Part shown: positions 26,441-36,631 of the stretch, in pieces
Position numbering within the stretch: the stretch's first letter is position 1
Layout: each line of letters starts with the position of its first letter
Origin: DASYQD01 sp963846495
Lineage (GTDB): Bacteria; Acidobacteriota; Thermoanaerobaculia; Multivoradales; JAIOJS01
DNA length: 64,000 nucleotides
Reading direction: 5' to 3'
Assembly (NCBI GenBank): GCA_963846495.1
Contig: CAWJWP010000029.1
Span: 248,001 to 312,000 of the forward strand
Notes under the pieces: model-generated
Told to the model about the DNA's origin: nothing
Databases searched by the model: none
Seen by the model: only the letters and a program-made list of their open reading frames with translations
Program-made: the position numbers and the translations under genes

Positions 26441-27547
26441 ATGCTTACGACGCTTCGCCTCTCGGCCGGGACCGGCCAGGCGGCGCGGCGCTCCCCCTTC
26501 GGCTCCGCACCCCACCACCCACGCATCTTGGGCTTCTGCTGCGCCGTCGGTCTTTGGCTGGCGGGCAGCACCGTTCCTACCTTCGCGGCCCAGATGCCGG
26601 GCATTCCCAGCGACGAGACCGAGCGCGCCTGGTACACGGCGTTCATGGCGCGCTTCAACGCCCGCGTCACCCCGAGCTTCCGCGTCGATGCGGACCTCGC
26701 GGCGAGGGTGTCTCACGCTTGGGACGCGATGGTGTTGCGCCTGACCGGAGGGAAGGGAGCGCACCCGACGCCACTCGACCAGTACCCGCTGCTCAGCTTC
26801 GTCGACGACCGTTTCCTGGTGATGAAGTTCAAGGACCACCGCGGCAAGGACAGCTTCGTCGTGCGCGACGACGACGGGCCGGGAGTGCCGACGCTGTCGA
26901 GCTCGCTCTCGACCTATCTCGACGACGTCATCTTCCCGAGCCTGCAGGCGATCGCGGAGGAAGAGCGACAGAAGGTGCTCACGCACCCCGGGTACGAGCC
27001 GCGGCTGAATCAGCTCTCGGCGCAGAACCCGTTCCAGCACGGGCTGCCCATCCGCGTGCCCGAGATGGGGCCGTTCAAAAACCGCATGGTGGCGTTCAGC
27101 GGCACCGGCGGCCGGCTGAGCGAGAAGGAGACCGCCGATTACGAGCAGCGCAAGTGGGACGCCGGCAGCCGCCGCGTCGTCGGCGTCGTGCGCGACCAGC
27201 AGTGGGGCATCGCCGTCGAGCTCGCCGACTTGATGGAGGAGGGGCGCCTCGTCTGCCGCTACCGGCTGGTGCGCGAGGTGGCTGCCGTCAAGGACGCCTT
27301 CGTCGGCGAGGGACGGCGCGGCGTGCTGCTGCGCCAGCCGCGGCTGGGCTCGATCCTCGAGGTGAGCGGCTGCCTGGAGGGCTGCGACCAGCCGGAGCGG
27401 TGGACGCGGATCTTCCCCGAGCCCGTCAAGGGTCGAGTCGAGCGGTCGCCGCTGCTAGGCAAGCCGCGGCTGCCGGATGCATCGGATCCGCGAGTGCCCG
27501 GCGAAGCGATGGGCGTGATGATGCCGCCCTGGGCGCCGCCCGGCTGA
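26441..27547 (+). CDS. Predicted exported protein of unknown function
   Basis: 368 residues. A twin-arginine-free signal peptide, ILGFCCAVGLWLAGSTVPTF with cleavage near AAQM, is preceded by a 29-residue basic region. The mature part has a conserved look (LLSFVDDRFLVMKFKDHRGK, VGVVRDQQWGIAVELADLM, EVSGCLEGC with two Cys) but I recognise no family. GGGGG lies 10 nt upstream of the ATG. It is transcribed away from the GH20 gene and stands alone. Confidence 0.6.
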   Translation: MLTTLRLSAGTGQAARRSPFGSAPHHPRILGFCCAVGLWLAGSTVPTFAAQMPGIPSDETERAWYTAFMARFNARVTPSFRVDADLAARVSHAWDAMVLRLTGGKGAHPTPLDQYPLLSFVDDRFLVMKFKDHRGKDSFVVRDDDGPGVPTLSSSLSTYLDDVIFPSLQAIAEEERQKVLTHPGYEPRLNQLSAQNPFQHGLPIRVPEMGPFKNRMVAFSGTGGRLSEKETADYEQRKWDAGSRRVVGVVRDQQWGIAVELADLMEEGRLVCRYRLVREVAAVKDAFVGEGRRGVLLRQPRLGSILEVSGCLEGCDQPERWTRIFPEPVKGRVERSPLLGKPRLPDASDPRVPGEAMGVMMPPWAPPG

Positions 27548-27635
27548 GCTCGCGAGCGCGACGCGTGAGCCACGCCGTTGTCGATGGGACGGCGGCATGG
27601 CCGTCCGGTTCCTGATGTCATAGTCGCGCCCGGGC

Positions 27636-28610
27636 ATGACGAACGGCCTCGATTGGGTGCTCGTCGTTCACGGCGGCTGCGGCAAGCGCGTCGACCCGGC
27701 GCTCGAGTCGCAGGTGTGGGCCGGGCTCGAAGCGGCGATGCGCCGCGGTGCCGAGCTGCTGAGCAACGGCGGCAGCAGCCTCGACGTCGTCGAGCTCGTC
27801 GTGTCGCTGCTCGAAGACGACTCGCTCTTCAACGCCGGCAAGGGCGCGGTGTTCACGCACGCCGGCACGCACGAGCTCGACGCGGCAATCGTCGACGGCA
27901 GCACGCGCGCGGCGGGCGCTGTGGCGGCCGTGCGGACGGTGAAGAACCCGATCCGGCTGGCGCGGTTGGTGATGGAGAGGACGCCGCACGTGCTGCTGGT
28001 GGCGGAGGGCGCGGAGGATTTCGCCACCGCGATGGGCGTCGAGCGCGTGGATAACTCGTGGTTCGATACGCCGCGGCGTCGGCAGCAGCTCGAAGACGAG
28101 CTGGCGAAGGCGAAGGGGCGGCAGCGGAGAGGGGCGCTCGCGCCCGACGGATCGTCCGCCGAGGACGTCGACAGAGACTCGTCGCTCGCCGAGTTGATGG
28201 GCACCGTCGGCGCCGTGGCGCGCGACCGCGCCGGCCACCTGGCGGCGGCGACCTCGACCGGCGGCATCACCAACAAGCCGCTGGGCCGCGTCGGCGACAC
28301 GCCGCTCGTCGGCGCCGGCACCTGGGCCGACGACGCGACCTGCGCCGTCTCGGGCACTGGCAAGGGCGAGCAGCTCATCCGCCACGCCGCCGCGGCGCGA
28401 GTCGCGATGCTGATGAGCTACGGCGGCCGCACGCTCGAGCAGGCGGCGCGCGAGGTGATCGAAGAGGTGCTGAGCCGCGGCGACGGCGGGCTCATCGCCG
28501 TCTCGCGCGACGGCAGCGTCGCCATGCCGTTCAGCACGGAGTCGATGGCGCGGGGTGTCGCCGACGCGAGCGGCCGCTTCGAGGTCGCGACCGCTCCGGC
28601 GAAGCGCTGA
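27636..28610 (+). CDS. Isoaspartyl peptidase / L-asparaginase, plant-type (Ntn hydrolase)
   Basis: 324 residues. Begins with VVHGGCG, the oxyanion-side motif (normally HGGAG). The autocleavage nucleophile is the Thr of MGTVGAVARD, followed by the usual ATSTGGITNKPLGRVGD and GAGTWADD. Processing there would give alpha and beta chains. The enzyme hydrolyses isoaspartyl dipeptides and asparagine. Alone among neighbours; the following M28 peptidase gene is on the same strand 87 nt on, so a peptide-recycling pair is possible. Confidence 0.92.
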   Translation: MTNGLDWVLVVHGGCGKRVDPALESQVWAGLEAAMRRGAELLSNGGSSLDVVELVVSLLEDDSLFNAGKGAVFTHAGTHELDAAIVDGSTRAAGAVAAVRTVKNPIRLARLVMERTPHVLLVAEGAEDFATAMGVERVDNSWFDTPRRRQQLEDELAKAKGRQRRGALAPDGSSAEDVDRDSSLAELMGTVGAVARDRAGHLAAATSTGGITNKPLGRVGDTPLVGAGTWADDATCAVSGTGKGEQLIRHAAAARVAMLMSYGGRTLEQAAREVIEEVLSRGDGGLIAVSRDGSVAMPFSTESMARGVADASGRFEVATAPAKR

Positions 28611-28697
28611 GCCGCTGCCTCGTCCCGATGCGCTCGTCCACGCGCGGGCGATCGAACGTAGAATCTCGCGCCGCAGCCGCAGCAATAACGTCCGCCG

Positions 28698-31038
28698 ATG
28701 CGCCGCGCCCTCGCCGCTCTCGTCGTCGTGCTGGCGCTCGTCGCCTGGCGCTACGCGCCGCCGGCGCCGCGCGGCACCGACACGCCGCCCGACCAGTTCT
28801 CCGCGACGCGTGCGCGGGACGTGCTGGCCCGAGTGCTCGGCGACGGCGCGCCGCACCCCACCGGCACGGCCGCCAACGCCGCCGTGCGCGCGCGGCTCCA
28901 GGCCGAGCTCACGGCGCTCGGCCTGCGGCCGCAGGTCGAGGAGCGCTTCGTCTGCGGCGGCTCTCGCTGCGGCACCGTCTTCAACCTGATGGCGCGGGTC
29001 CCCGGCGCGACGTCGGGGGAGCCGGCGGTGCTGCTCGCTTGTCATTACGACTCGGTGTGGGCCGGCGCCGGCGCCGCCGACGACGGCGTCGGCGTCGCCA
29101 CCGCGCTCGAGGCGGCGCGCGCGCTGCTCGCCGGGCCGCGGCCGCGGCGCGACGTCTGGCTGCTCATCGACGACGGCGAGGAGCAAGCGCTGCTCGGCGC
29201 CGAGGCCTTCGTGCGCGAACCAGAGCGCGTGAAGCAAACGGCAGCGGTCGTCAACGTCGAGGCGCGAGGCACCACCGGTCCGAGCCTGCTGTTCGAGATG
29301 TCGACAGGCAACGCGCGGCTGGTCGCGGCGGCGGCGCGCGCGTTGCCGCGGCCGGCGACCAACTCGATCTACTACACGATCTACCAGCGGCTGCCCAACG
29401 ACACCGACCTCACGGTGTTCAAGCGCGCCGGGATGGCGGGCGTCAACTTCGCCTTCGTCGGCGGCCCGCTGCGTTACCACACGCCACGCGACGATCTCGC
29501 GCACCTCGACCTCGGCAGCCTGCAGCACCACGGCGACCACGCGCTGGCGATGGTGCGCGCGCTGGCGGACGAAGGCGGCCCGTGGAAAGCGCCGGGCGAC
29601 GCGGTGTTCTTCGACGTCCTCACGCTCTTCATCGTGCGCTGGCCGGAGCCGTGGACGGTGCCACTGGCGGTGCTCGGCGCGCTGCTGGTGATCGCGAGCG
29701 TGCTGCTTCGCCGGCGCGGCGAGCGTAACGCCGACGGCCAGCCAGTCGGCAGCGCTGGTAGCGCGTTCGGGCGTGGCCTCCTCTGGGGAGTGCCGGCGGT
29801 GCTCGGCGGTGTCGTCGGTTCGCTGCTGGTGGCGTGGGTACTGCGCTGGCTGTTGCGCGCGCTGGGCGCGCTGCCGTACCAGTGGGTGGCGCACGCGCTG
29901 GCCGCTGCAGCTCGCCTTCTGGAGCGCGGCCCTCGCGGCGACAGCGGCGATCGCGTGGGCGGCTTGCGCGACCGGTTGCGACCGCAGGCCGCCTGGACGG
30001 CGACGTGGATCGTCTGGGCGCTCCTCGCGCTCGCGCTCGCGGTGCTCGTCGCCGGGCGTCTCGTACCCGCTGGTCGTGCCGGTGCTCGTCGCGGGCGTGG
30101 CGGGTCTCGCCAGCGCGCTGCTGCGACGCCCGCCGCGCGTCGAGCTGCCAGACCGCACCGCTCTCGATGCCTGGGCGACGCTCCCGCCGCTCGTCGCCGC
30201 GGCGCTGCTGCTCTTTCCCGTCGCCTGGATGCTCTACGACGGCATGGGCGACGGCGCGCTGCCGGGCGTGACCGCAGCGTCGTCGCGCTCGTGCTCACCA
30301 CCGCGCTGCCCGCGCTCGCCGCCGCCGCCGCCGCGCGCTCGCGCGCGTGTCGCCATCGCAGCCGGCGTCGCCGTGCTCGTCGGGGCCGTCGCCGCGCTCG
30401 CGCTGCCGCGCTTCACCGCCGACGCGCCGCAGCCGCTGTCGCTCGTGCTCCATTACGACGCGCGAGCGGGAGGAGGCGAGATGGGTGGCGGGGAGCGCCG
30501 ACGTGCCGCTGCCCCCGTCGCTCGCCGAGCAGGGCTTCGCAGACGGGGCCAGAGCTACCCGTGGGCGTTCGGCAGCACCGCCTGGGTGGCGACCCGCTCC
30601 ATCGCTCCAGCTGCCGGCGCCGGAGCTGACGGTGGAGTCGTTCGATCCGAATACGAAGGAGTACCGACTCCGCCTCAGGGTCCGCTCGCTGCGCGGTGCG
30701 CCGACCGTTGGCGTCTACGGCCGGTAGATCCGATCTGCGCGGCGCCAGCATCGAGGGAATCGAGGTGGAAGTGCCGCCGCCCCCGCGGATCGGTCCCAGG
30801 CCAGCACTCTGGGTATCAGGCGATCGAGGTCGTCACTGCACCGCCGTCCGGCGTGGCGATCGAGCTGCGCTTCGTCCGGCGTGCGAGCGTCCTTCACGTC
30901 TACGACCTTGCGCCCGGCCTCGGCGACGCCGGCCGCGAGCTGCTGCGCGCGCGACCACCGTGGGCGGTTCCGATCGGACGCGGCGACCGCACGGTCGTGT
31001 CGCACGATTACCAGCTCAACTCGGTTGGGTTGCAGTGA
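28698..31038 (+). pseudogene. M28-family aminopeptidase with C-terminal membrane domain, broken by eight or more frameshifts
   Basis: The first 400 residues read cleanly: signal anchor MRRALAALVVVLALVAW, then an M28 zinc-peptidase domain with ligands in LLACHYDSVW, GAGAADDGVG, DDGEEQALLG and the late His in RYHTPRDDLAHLD. From about 29900 to 30800 the reading frame changes at least eight times while each piece remains good protein: LQLAFWSAALAATAAIAW, then WTATWIVWALLALALAVL, SYPLVVPVLVAGVAGLAS, REREEARWVAGSADVPL, LTVESFDPNTKEYRLRLR, and finally VSHDYQLNSVGLQ to 31038. Coherence across frames suggests recent damage or a poor consensus rather than old decay. If intact it would be a membrane-bound periplasmic exopeptidase of about 780 residues. 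Confidence 0.75.
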
Positions 31039-31085
31039 CGCCACGCTCCATGGGGGCGGTCCGCCGGTACTGAAGATCGGCGGCG

Positions 31086-34000
31086 ATGCTGCGAGCGCTC
31101 CTCCGCGACTGGCCGCTGCTGCGCCAGCTGCGCGACGGCGGCGACGGCACCGGGCCGGAGGCGATGAGCCCCGCACCCGCGAGCTGCGCATGAAGACCGA
31201 CGGCGCGCAGGTGGCGCGCTCGGTCTGCCCCTACTGCGCCGTCGGCTGCGGCCAGCTCGTCTACCACCGCGACGGCGAGCTGCTGGCGATCGAGGGCGAT
31301 CCCGAGTCGCCGCTCTCGCGCGGCCGCCTCTGCCCGAAAGGCGCGGCGTCGCACCAGCTGCTCACTCACGCGGGCCGCCTCACCAAGGTCAAGTACCGGC
31401 GCGCCGTTCGCGACGCGCTGGCAGGAGATCCCGCTCGAGGAGGCGATGGACCGCATCGCCGACCGCGTGTGGGAGAGCCGCGAGCGCACCTTCGAGGAGG
31501 AGCGCGACGGCCGCGCGCTCATGCAGTGCAAGGGGATCGCGCACCTCGGCGGCGCCACCCTCGACAACGAAGAGAACTACCTCTACAAGAAGCTGTTCAC
31601 CGCCGGCCTGGGCATCACCCGCGTCTCCAACCAGGCCCGTATATGACATAGCTCGACGGTGCCCGGTCTGGGCACCAGCCTCGGGCGGGGCGGGTCGACC
31701 ACCGCGCCGGGCGACCTGGTGAACGCCGACGCCATCCTCATCATGGGATCGTCGATGGCGGAGAACCACCCGGTGGGCTTCCAGTGGGTGATCGAGGCGC
31801 GCGAGCGCGGCGCCACCGTCATCCACGTCGACCCGCGCTTCACCCGCACCTCGGCGATGGCCGACCTCTGGGTGCCGCTGCGCGCCGGCTCGGACATCGT
31901 CTTCCTCGGCGGCCTGGTGCGCTACGCGCTCGAGCACGACAAGGTGTTTCGCGAGTACGTCGTGCCCTACACCAACGCGCCGGTGCTGCTGAAGGACGAG
32001 TTGCGCGACGCCGAGGACCTCGACGGCCTCTTCTCGGGCTGGGACGCCGAGCACCAGCGCTACGACCCCGAGAGCTGGCTCTACCGTGGCGAGCAGCCGA
32101 AGACGTCGGCGAGCGGCGAGGAGCCGGGGCACGAGGAGGAGGGCGGCGGCCACGCCAAGGAGCGCGGCGGCGACGCGCAGCAGCCGCCGGCGCCCGCCAC
32201 CGGCGCAGGAGGTCCGCCGCGCGACGAAACGTTGCAGCACCCGCTCTGCGTCTACCAGGTGACGCGCCGGCACTTCGCGCGCTACACGCCGGAGATGGTG
32301 GAGCGCGCCTGCGGCGTTCCGGCCGAGCAGTTCCTGCGCGTCGCCGAGGCGTTCTGCTCGGCGTCGGGCCCCGAGCGTACCGGCGCCATCTGCTACGCGG
32401 TGGGGTGGACGCAGCACTCGGTGGGCGTGCAGATCATCCGCACCGCCGCCATCCTGCAGCTGCTGCTCGGCAACGTCGGCCGTCCCGGCGGCGGCATCCT
32501 GGCGCTGCGCGGCCACGCCTCGATCCAGGGCTCGACCGACATCCCGACGCTCTACGACATCCTGCCCGGCTACCTGGCGATGCCGCTCTTCGAGCCCGAC
32601 TCCGACACGCTCGGGAGCTACGTCAAGAAGCACCGCACCGAGACCGGCTGGTGGCACAACTTCGACAAGTACATCGTCAGCCTGCTCAAGGCGTGGTACG
32701 GCGAGGCGGCGACGGCGGAGAACGACTTCGGCTTCGGCTGGCTGCCGCGCGTCGACGGCGACCACTCGCACCAGGGCTACTGGCTGGAGATGGCGGACGG
32801 CAAGCTCGAAGGGCTGTTCGTCATGGGCCAGAACCCCGCCGTCGGCGCGCCCAACGCGCGGCTCGAGCGCAAGGCGCTGGCGCGGCTCAAGTGGCTCGTC
32901 GTGCGCGACCTCGTCGAGGTGGAGACGGCGAGCTTCTGGTACGACTCGCCGGAGGTGGAGCGCGGCGAGCTCGTGCCGGAGGAGATCGCCACCGAGGTCT
33001 TCCTGCTCCCCGCCGCCGGCCATGCCGAGAAGGACGGCACCTTCACCAACACGCAGCGCCTGCTGCAGTGGCACGAGAAGGCGGTCGAGCCGCCCGGCGA
33101 CTGCACGAGCGAGACCTGGTTCGCGTACCACCTGGGCAAGCGGCTGCGCGAGCGCGTGCGGGGGAGCCGCCGGCGCCGCGACCAGCCGCTGCTGGCGCTC
33201 ACTTGGGAGTACCCGGTCGAAGGCGCACGAGACGAGCCGGTGGCGGAGGCGATCGCGCGTGAGATCCACGGCCGCAAGCTCCACCCGTCATTGCGAGGAG
33301 CGGAGCGACGAAGCAATCTCGACGTCGAGACTGCCACGGCCGCTGCGCGGCCTCGCGATAACGAGGCTCGACGCCACGTAGCGGCGACACGTGCGCAGAC
33401 GGCGACGACGATCTCGTCACCGGCTTCACCGAGCTCGCCGCCGACGGCTCGACCGCGTGCGGCTGCTGGATCTACTCCGGCCTCTTCGCCGGCGGCGTCA
33501 ACCGGCCGCGGCAGCGGCAGCCGCGCGGGCCGCTCGGCCACGGCTGGGGCTTCGCCTGGCCCTCCGACCGCCGCATCCTCTACAACCGCTGCTCGGCGCG
33601 GCCCGACGGCGCGCCGTGGAGCGAGCGCAAGAAGCTCGTCTGGTGGGACGAGGCGGCGGGGGAGTGGACCGGCCACGACATCCCCGACTTCGCGAAGACG
33701 AAGCCGCCGAGCTACCGGCCGCCGCCCGGCGCCAAAGGCGACGACGCCATCGCCGGCGACCAGCCGTTCACCATGCACCCCGACGGCCTCGGCTGGATCT
33801 GGGTCGCCTCGGGGCTCAAGGACGGACCGCTGCCGACGCACTACGAGCCGCTCGAGAGCCCGGTCGACAATCCGCTCTACAACCAGCAGACGAACCCGAC
33901 GGCGCTGCCGCGCGAGCGGCCCGACAACGCCTACGCGGCGCACGGCGACGAGCGCTACCCCCACGTGCTCACCACCTATCGCCTCACCGAGCACCACACG

Positions 34001-34465
34001 GCGGGCGGCATGTCGCGCACGCTGCCGCACCTCGCCGAGCTGCAGCCGGAGCTGTTCGCCGAGATCTCGCCCGAGCTGGCGAGCGAGGCCGGCGTCGACA
34101 ACGGCGACTGGGTGACGGTGTCGACGCCGCGCGCCATGATCGAGGCGCGGGCGCTGGTGACGCCGCGCATGAAGCCGCTCGCCGTCGACGGCCGGCTCGT
34201 GCACCAGGTGGGCGTGCCCTACCACTGGGGTTCGCGCGGCGTCGTGCGCGGCGACGTCGTCAACGACCTGGTGGCGATCTCGCAGGAGCCCAACGTGCGC
34301 ATCATGGAGGCCAAGGCGATGGTCTGCTCGCTGGCGGCCGGGCGGCGGCCGCGCGGCGCCGACGTGCTGCGGCAGCTCGAGGCGGCGAGCGAAGGCGCGC
34401 GGCGCGAGTCGGGCGACGCGGTGGCGCCGGAGCAGCTCGCCGGCGCGGACTCGCCGCAGCGCTAG
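31086..34465 (+). CDS. Formate dehydrogenase alpha subunit, selenocysteine-containing (two frameshifts and an inserted repeat)
   Basis: Molybdo/tungsto-bis-MGD enzyme oxidising formate to CO2. The N-terminus MLRALLRDWPLLRQLRDG begins at 31086 in one frame; one indel near 31170 leads to RTRELRMKTDG and the 4Fe-4S motif SVCPYCAVGCGQ with LCPKG; another near 31400 leads to TRWQEIPLEEAMD. At 31644 an in-frame TGA sits in QARI-U-HSSTVPGLG, the place of the metal-binding selenocysteine, followed by a SECIS hairpin. A 78-bp palindromic repeat (33286-33363) lies between AREIHGRKL and DDDLVTGFTELAADGS and changes the frame, the rest running from 33398 to 34465. The frameshifts may be sequence errors; the repeat may truly break the gene or be a variable insertion. 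Followed by beta and NrfD-like subunits. Confidence 0.85.
31644..31676 (+). promoter_or_regulatory. Selenocysteine codon TGA and bacterial SECIS hairpin
   Basis: TGA at 31644-31646 is followed after 11 nt by a perfect 7-bp stem GGTGCCC (31658-31664) / GGGCACC (31670-31676) with the 5-nt loop GGTCT (31665-31669). In bacterial SECIS elements SelB binds a short helix about 11 nt after UGA whose loop carries GGUCU, as in E. coli fdhF. All three features are present. Downstream codons continue in frame with the conserved HSSTVPGLGTS. No selA, selB, selC or selD gene is in the window. Confidence 0.9.
33286..33363. repeat. 78-bp palindromic repeat element inside the formate dehydrogenase gene
   Basis: Ends are imperfect inverted repeats, CGTCATTGCGAGG (33286-33298) and CCTCGCGATAACG (33351-33363). 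The centre is the palindrome TCTCGACGTCGAGA. The left half matches the reverse complement of 55813-55850 at 34 of 38 positions, and the right half matches 55916 onward closely, so it is a dispersed REP/BIME-like family. It carries TAA at 33359 in the downstream frame. Removing a 3n+2 segment such as the element plus 2 bp would rejoin the two parts of the gene. Confidence 0.75.
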
Positions 34466-34504
34466 TGCCGTGAGACTCAGGCGGCGGTAGGCTCCGCACC
34501 GCCG

Positions 34505-35287
34505 ATGGCGACCACCGGCTTCCTCACCGACTCGACGCTCTGCATCGGCTGCAAGGCGTGCGAGGTGGCGTGCAAGGAGTGGAACGAGGTGCCCGAGGAC
34601 GGGCTGCTGTTCACCGGCACCTCCTACGACAACACCGGCGCGCTCGGCGCCTCCACCTGGCGGCACGTCAAGTTCGTCGAGCAGGCGCCGGCGGTGGGCG
34701 CCGGCGGCAACGATCCCGAGCTGCTGTCGTGGCAGTTCTCGTCGGACGTCTGCAAGCACTGCGAGGTGGCGGGCTGTTTCGAGGTGTGCCCGACCGGCGC
34801 CATCGTGCGCACCGAGTTCGGCGGCGTCTTCATCCAGCCCGACGTCTGCAACGGCTGCGGCTACTGCGTCGTCGGCTGCCCGTTCGGCGTCGTCGACCGG
34901 CGCGCCGGCGACGGCCGCGCCTTCAAGTGCACCTTCTGCTACGACCGCCAGCTCGCCGGGCTGCAGCCGGCGTGCGCCAAGGCGTGCCCCACGCAGTCGA
35001 TCTTGTTCGGCGAGCTCGAGGACCTGCGCGAGCGCGCCGAGGAGCGGCTGGCCGAGCTGCACGCGCGCGGCATGGACGATGCGGTGCTGTGGGACGCGCG
35101 CGAGACGAGCGTCGGCGGCACGCACGCGATGTTCCTCGTGCGCGGCGACGTGCGCGCCTACAACCTGCCGCCGGCGCCCGAGGTGCCGACGGTCTACCAG
35201 CGCGACGGCTGGCGCGCGGCGGCGGTGGCGGCGGGCGGGCTGCTGCTCGCCGCCGTCGGATGCTTCCTCGCCGGGAGGCGCGAGTGA
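34505..35287 (+). CDS. Formate dehydrogenase beta (iron-sulfur) subunit
   Basis: 260 residues with four 4Fe-4S motifs: CIGCKACEVACK, CKHCEVAGCFEVCP, CNGCGYCVVGCP and CTFCYDR...CAKACP. These pass electrons from the molybdopterin subunit toward the membrane. A single C-terminal helix (RAAAVAAGGLLLAAVGCFLA) anchors it, like FdnH/FdoH. It starts 39 nt after the alpha stop, and its stop overlaps the start of the NrfD-like gene as GTGA. Confidence 0.93.
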   Translation: MATTGFLTDSTLCIGCKACEVACKEWNEVPEDGLLFTGTSYDNTGALGASTWRHVKFVEQAPAVGAGGNDPELLSWQFSSDVCKHCEVAGCFEVCPTGAIVRTEFGGVFIQPDVCNGCGYCVVGCPFGVVDRRAGDGRAFKCTFCYDRQLAGLQPACAKACPTQSILFGELEDLRERAEERLAELHARGMDDAVLWDARETSVGGTHAMFLVRGDVRAYNLPPAPEVPTVYQRDGWRAAAVAAGGLLLAAVGCFLAGRRE

Positions 35288-36396
35288 GCTCGCCGCCTGA
35301 CGACGGCGACGGCGGCGCACGGCGCGAACCGCGGCGGGCTCGTCGTCCCGATGCGGCGAGCGAGCGCCGGCTCGACGAGCTGCGCGAGCGAGCGGCGGCG
35401 GGCGGAGCGGTGGTGGCGGCGGGAGTGCGTCCGCTCGGCGCGCCGATGCCGCCAACTGCTGCGGCTGCCGCGCCGGCCGCGAGCACGGCGAGCGCCGAGA
35501 CCGGCTACTACGGCCGGCCGCTGCTCAAGGAGCCGACCTGGACGTGGGAGGTGCCGCTCTACTTCTTCGTCGGCGGCGCCGCCGGCGCTGCGGCGGTCGT
35601 CGGCGCCACCGCGCGCGCCATCGCCGGCGAGGAGGAGCGCGAGCTGGTGCGCGACGCGCGCTGGGTGGCGGCGCTCGGCGGCGCGCTGTCGGCGCCGCTG
35701 CTCGTCAGCGACCTCGGCCGCCCCGAGCGCTTCCTCAACATGCTGCGCGTGTGGAAGCCGCAGAGCCCGATGTCGATGGGCGCCTGGACGCTCACCGCCT
35801 TCGGCAGCAGCGCCGGCGCGGCCGCCTTCGCCGAGCTGGTCGAGCGTCGCGTCGCCGGCGACGGCTCGCGGCTCGGCGCGCGCGTCGCCGTTCCCGTGCG
35901 CGTCGTCGCCGACGCGGCGGGGATGCTCGCCGCCGCGACCGGCCTCGCGATGACGACCTACACCGGCGTCCTCGTCGGCGCCACCGCCATCCCGGCGTGG
36001 AACCGCAGCGTCTCGGTGCTGCCCATCCACTTCGCGGCGTCAGGTCTCGGCGCCGCGGTGTCGCTGCTCGAGCTGCTCGGCCACGACCATCCGGCGCTCA
36101 ACCGGCTCGGCCTGGCGGCGGCGCTGGTCGAGATCGCCACCGGCCTCGTCCACGAGCTCGACCCCGACCCCGCCCACGCGCCGCTCAAGGAGGGGAGTAG
36201 CGGTGCCCTCGTCCGTGCGGGCAGCGTCCTGTCGGGTCCCGTGCCGCTGCTGCTGCGCCTCCTCGGCCAGCGCAAGGCGGCGGCGGTGGCGGCGCTCGCT
36301 GGCTCGCTCGTCACCCGGTACGGCTGGGTGGCGGCTGGCCACGTGTCGGCGCGCGATCCTCGAGGGCCGCTGGGGATCGAGCCGCCGAGCGACTGA
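35284..36396 (+). CDS. NrfD/PsrC-like membrane anchor subunit of the formate dehydrogenase
   Basis: 370 residues. A hydrophilic Ala/Arg/Pro-rich N-terminus of about 80 residues precedes YYGRPLLKEPTWTWEVPLYF, the usual entry of NrfD-type quinone-interacting subunits, and about eight membrane helices (e.g. WVAALGGALSAPLLVSDLGR with RPERFLNMLR). GTG at 35284 overlaps the beta stop (GTGA), implying translational coupling. This replaces the cytochrome b gamma subunit of Fdn enzymes and should deliver electrons to the quinone pool. Confidence 0.9.
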   Translation: MSSPPDDGDGGARREPRRARRPDAASERRLDELRERAAAGGAVVAAGVRPLGAPMPPTAAAAAPAASTASAETGYYGRPLLKEPTWTWEVPLYFFVGGAAGAAAVVGATARAIAGEEERELVRDARWVAALGGALSAPLLVSDLGRPERFLNMLRVWKPQSPMSMGAWTLTAFGSSAGAAAFAELVERRVAGDGSRLGARVAVPVRVVADAAGMLAAATGLAMTTYTGVLVGATAIPAWNRSVSVLPIHFAASGLGAAVSLLELLGHDHPALNRLGLAAALVEIATGLVHELDPDPAHAPLKEGSSGALVRAGSVLSGPVPLLLRLLGQRKAAAVAALAGSLVTRYGWVAAGHVSARDPRGPLGIEPPSD

Positions 36397-36631
36397 GCGC
36401 CTCGGGTCTGCCGCTGATCCTGACAGATGGGTGCAGGGTCAGGAGTTGCTCCAGATTACGGTTCGCTGCGACGGCTGGCTCAAGAGCGATTGCTCTTTAG
36501 TTGCAATGGTTTGCGGTCGAACCGCCCTGGCCTGACCCGGCGGCACGCCCTTTGCCGATGCCCCGTCCGCGTCCAAGCGAAGCGGGTCATTCGTGTACGT
36601 TCTTGCCCTGATAACGAGGAGAGGAGCAGCG

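Noticed and set aside
27618..30158. 846-codon minus-strand open frame opposite the asparaginase and M28 genes
   Set aside because: Arg/Ala/His-rich shadow; the plus-strand genes carry clear catalytic motifs.
31644..31646. TGA read as a nonsense mutation in formate dehydrogenase
   Set aside because: It falls exactly on the selenocysteine position and is followed by a SECIS hairpin at the correct distance.
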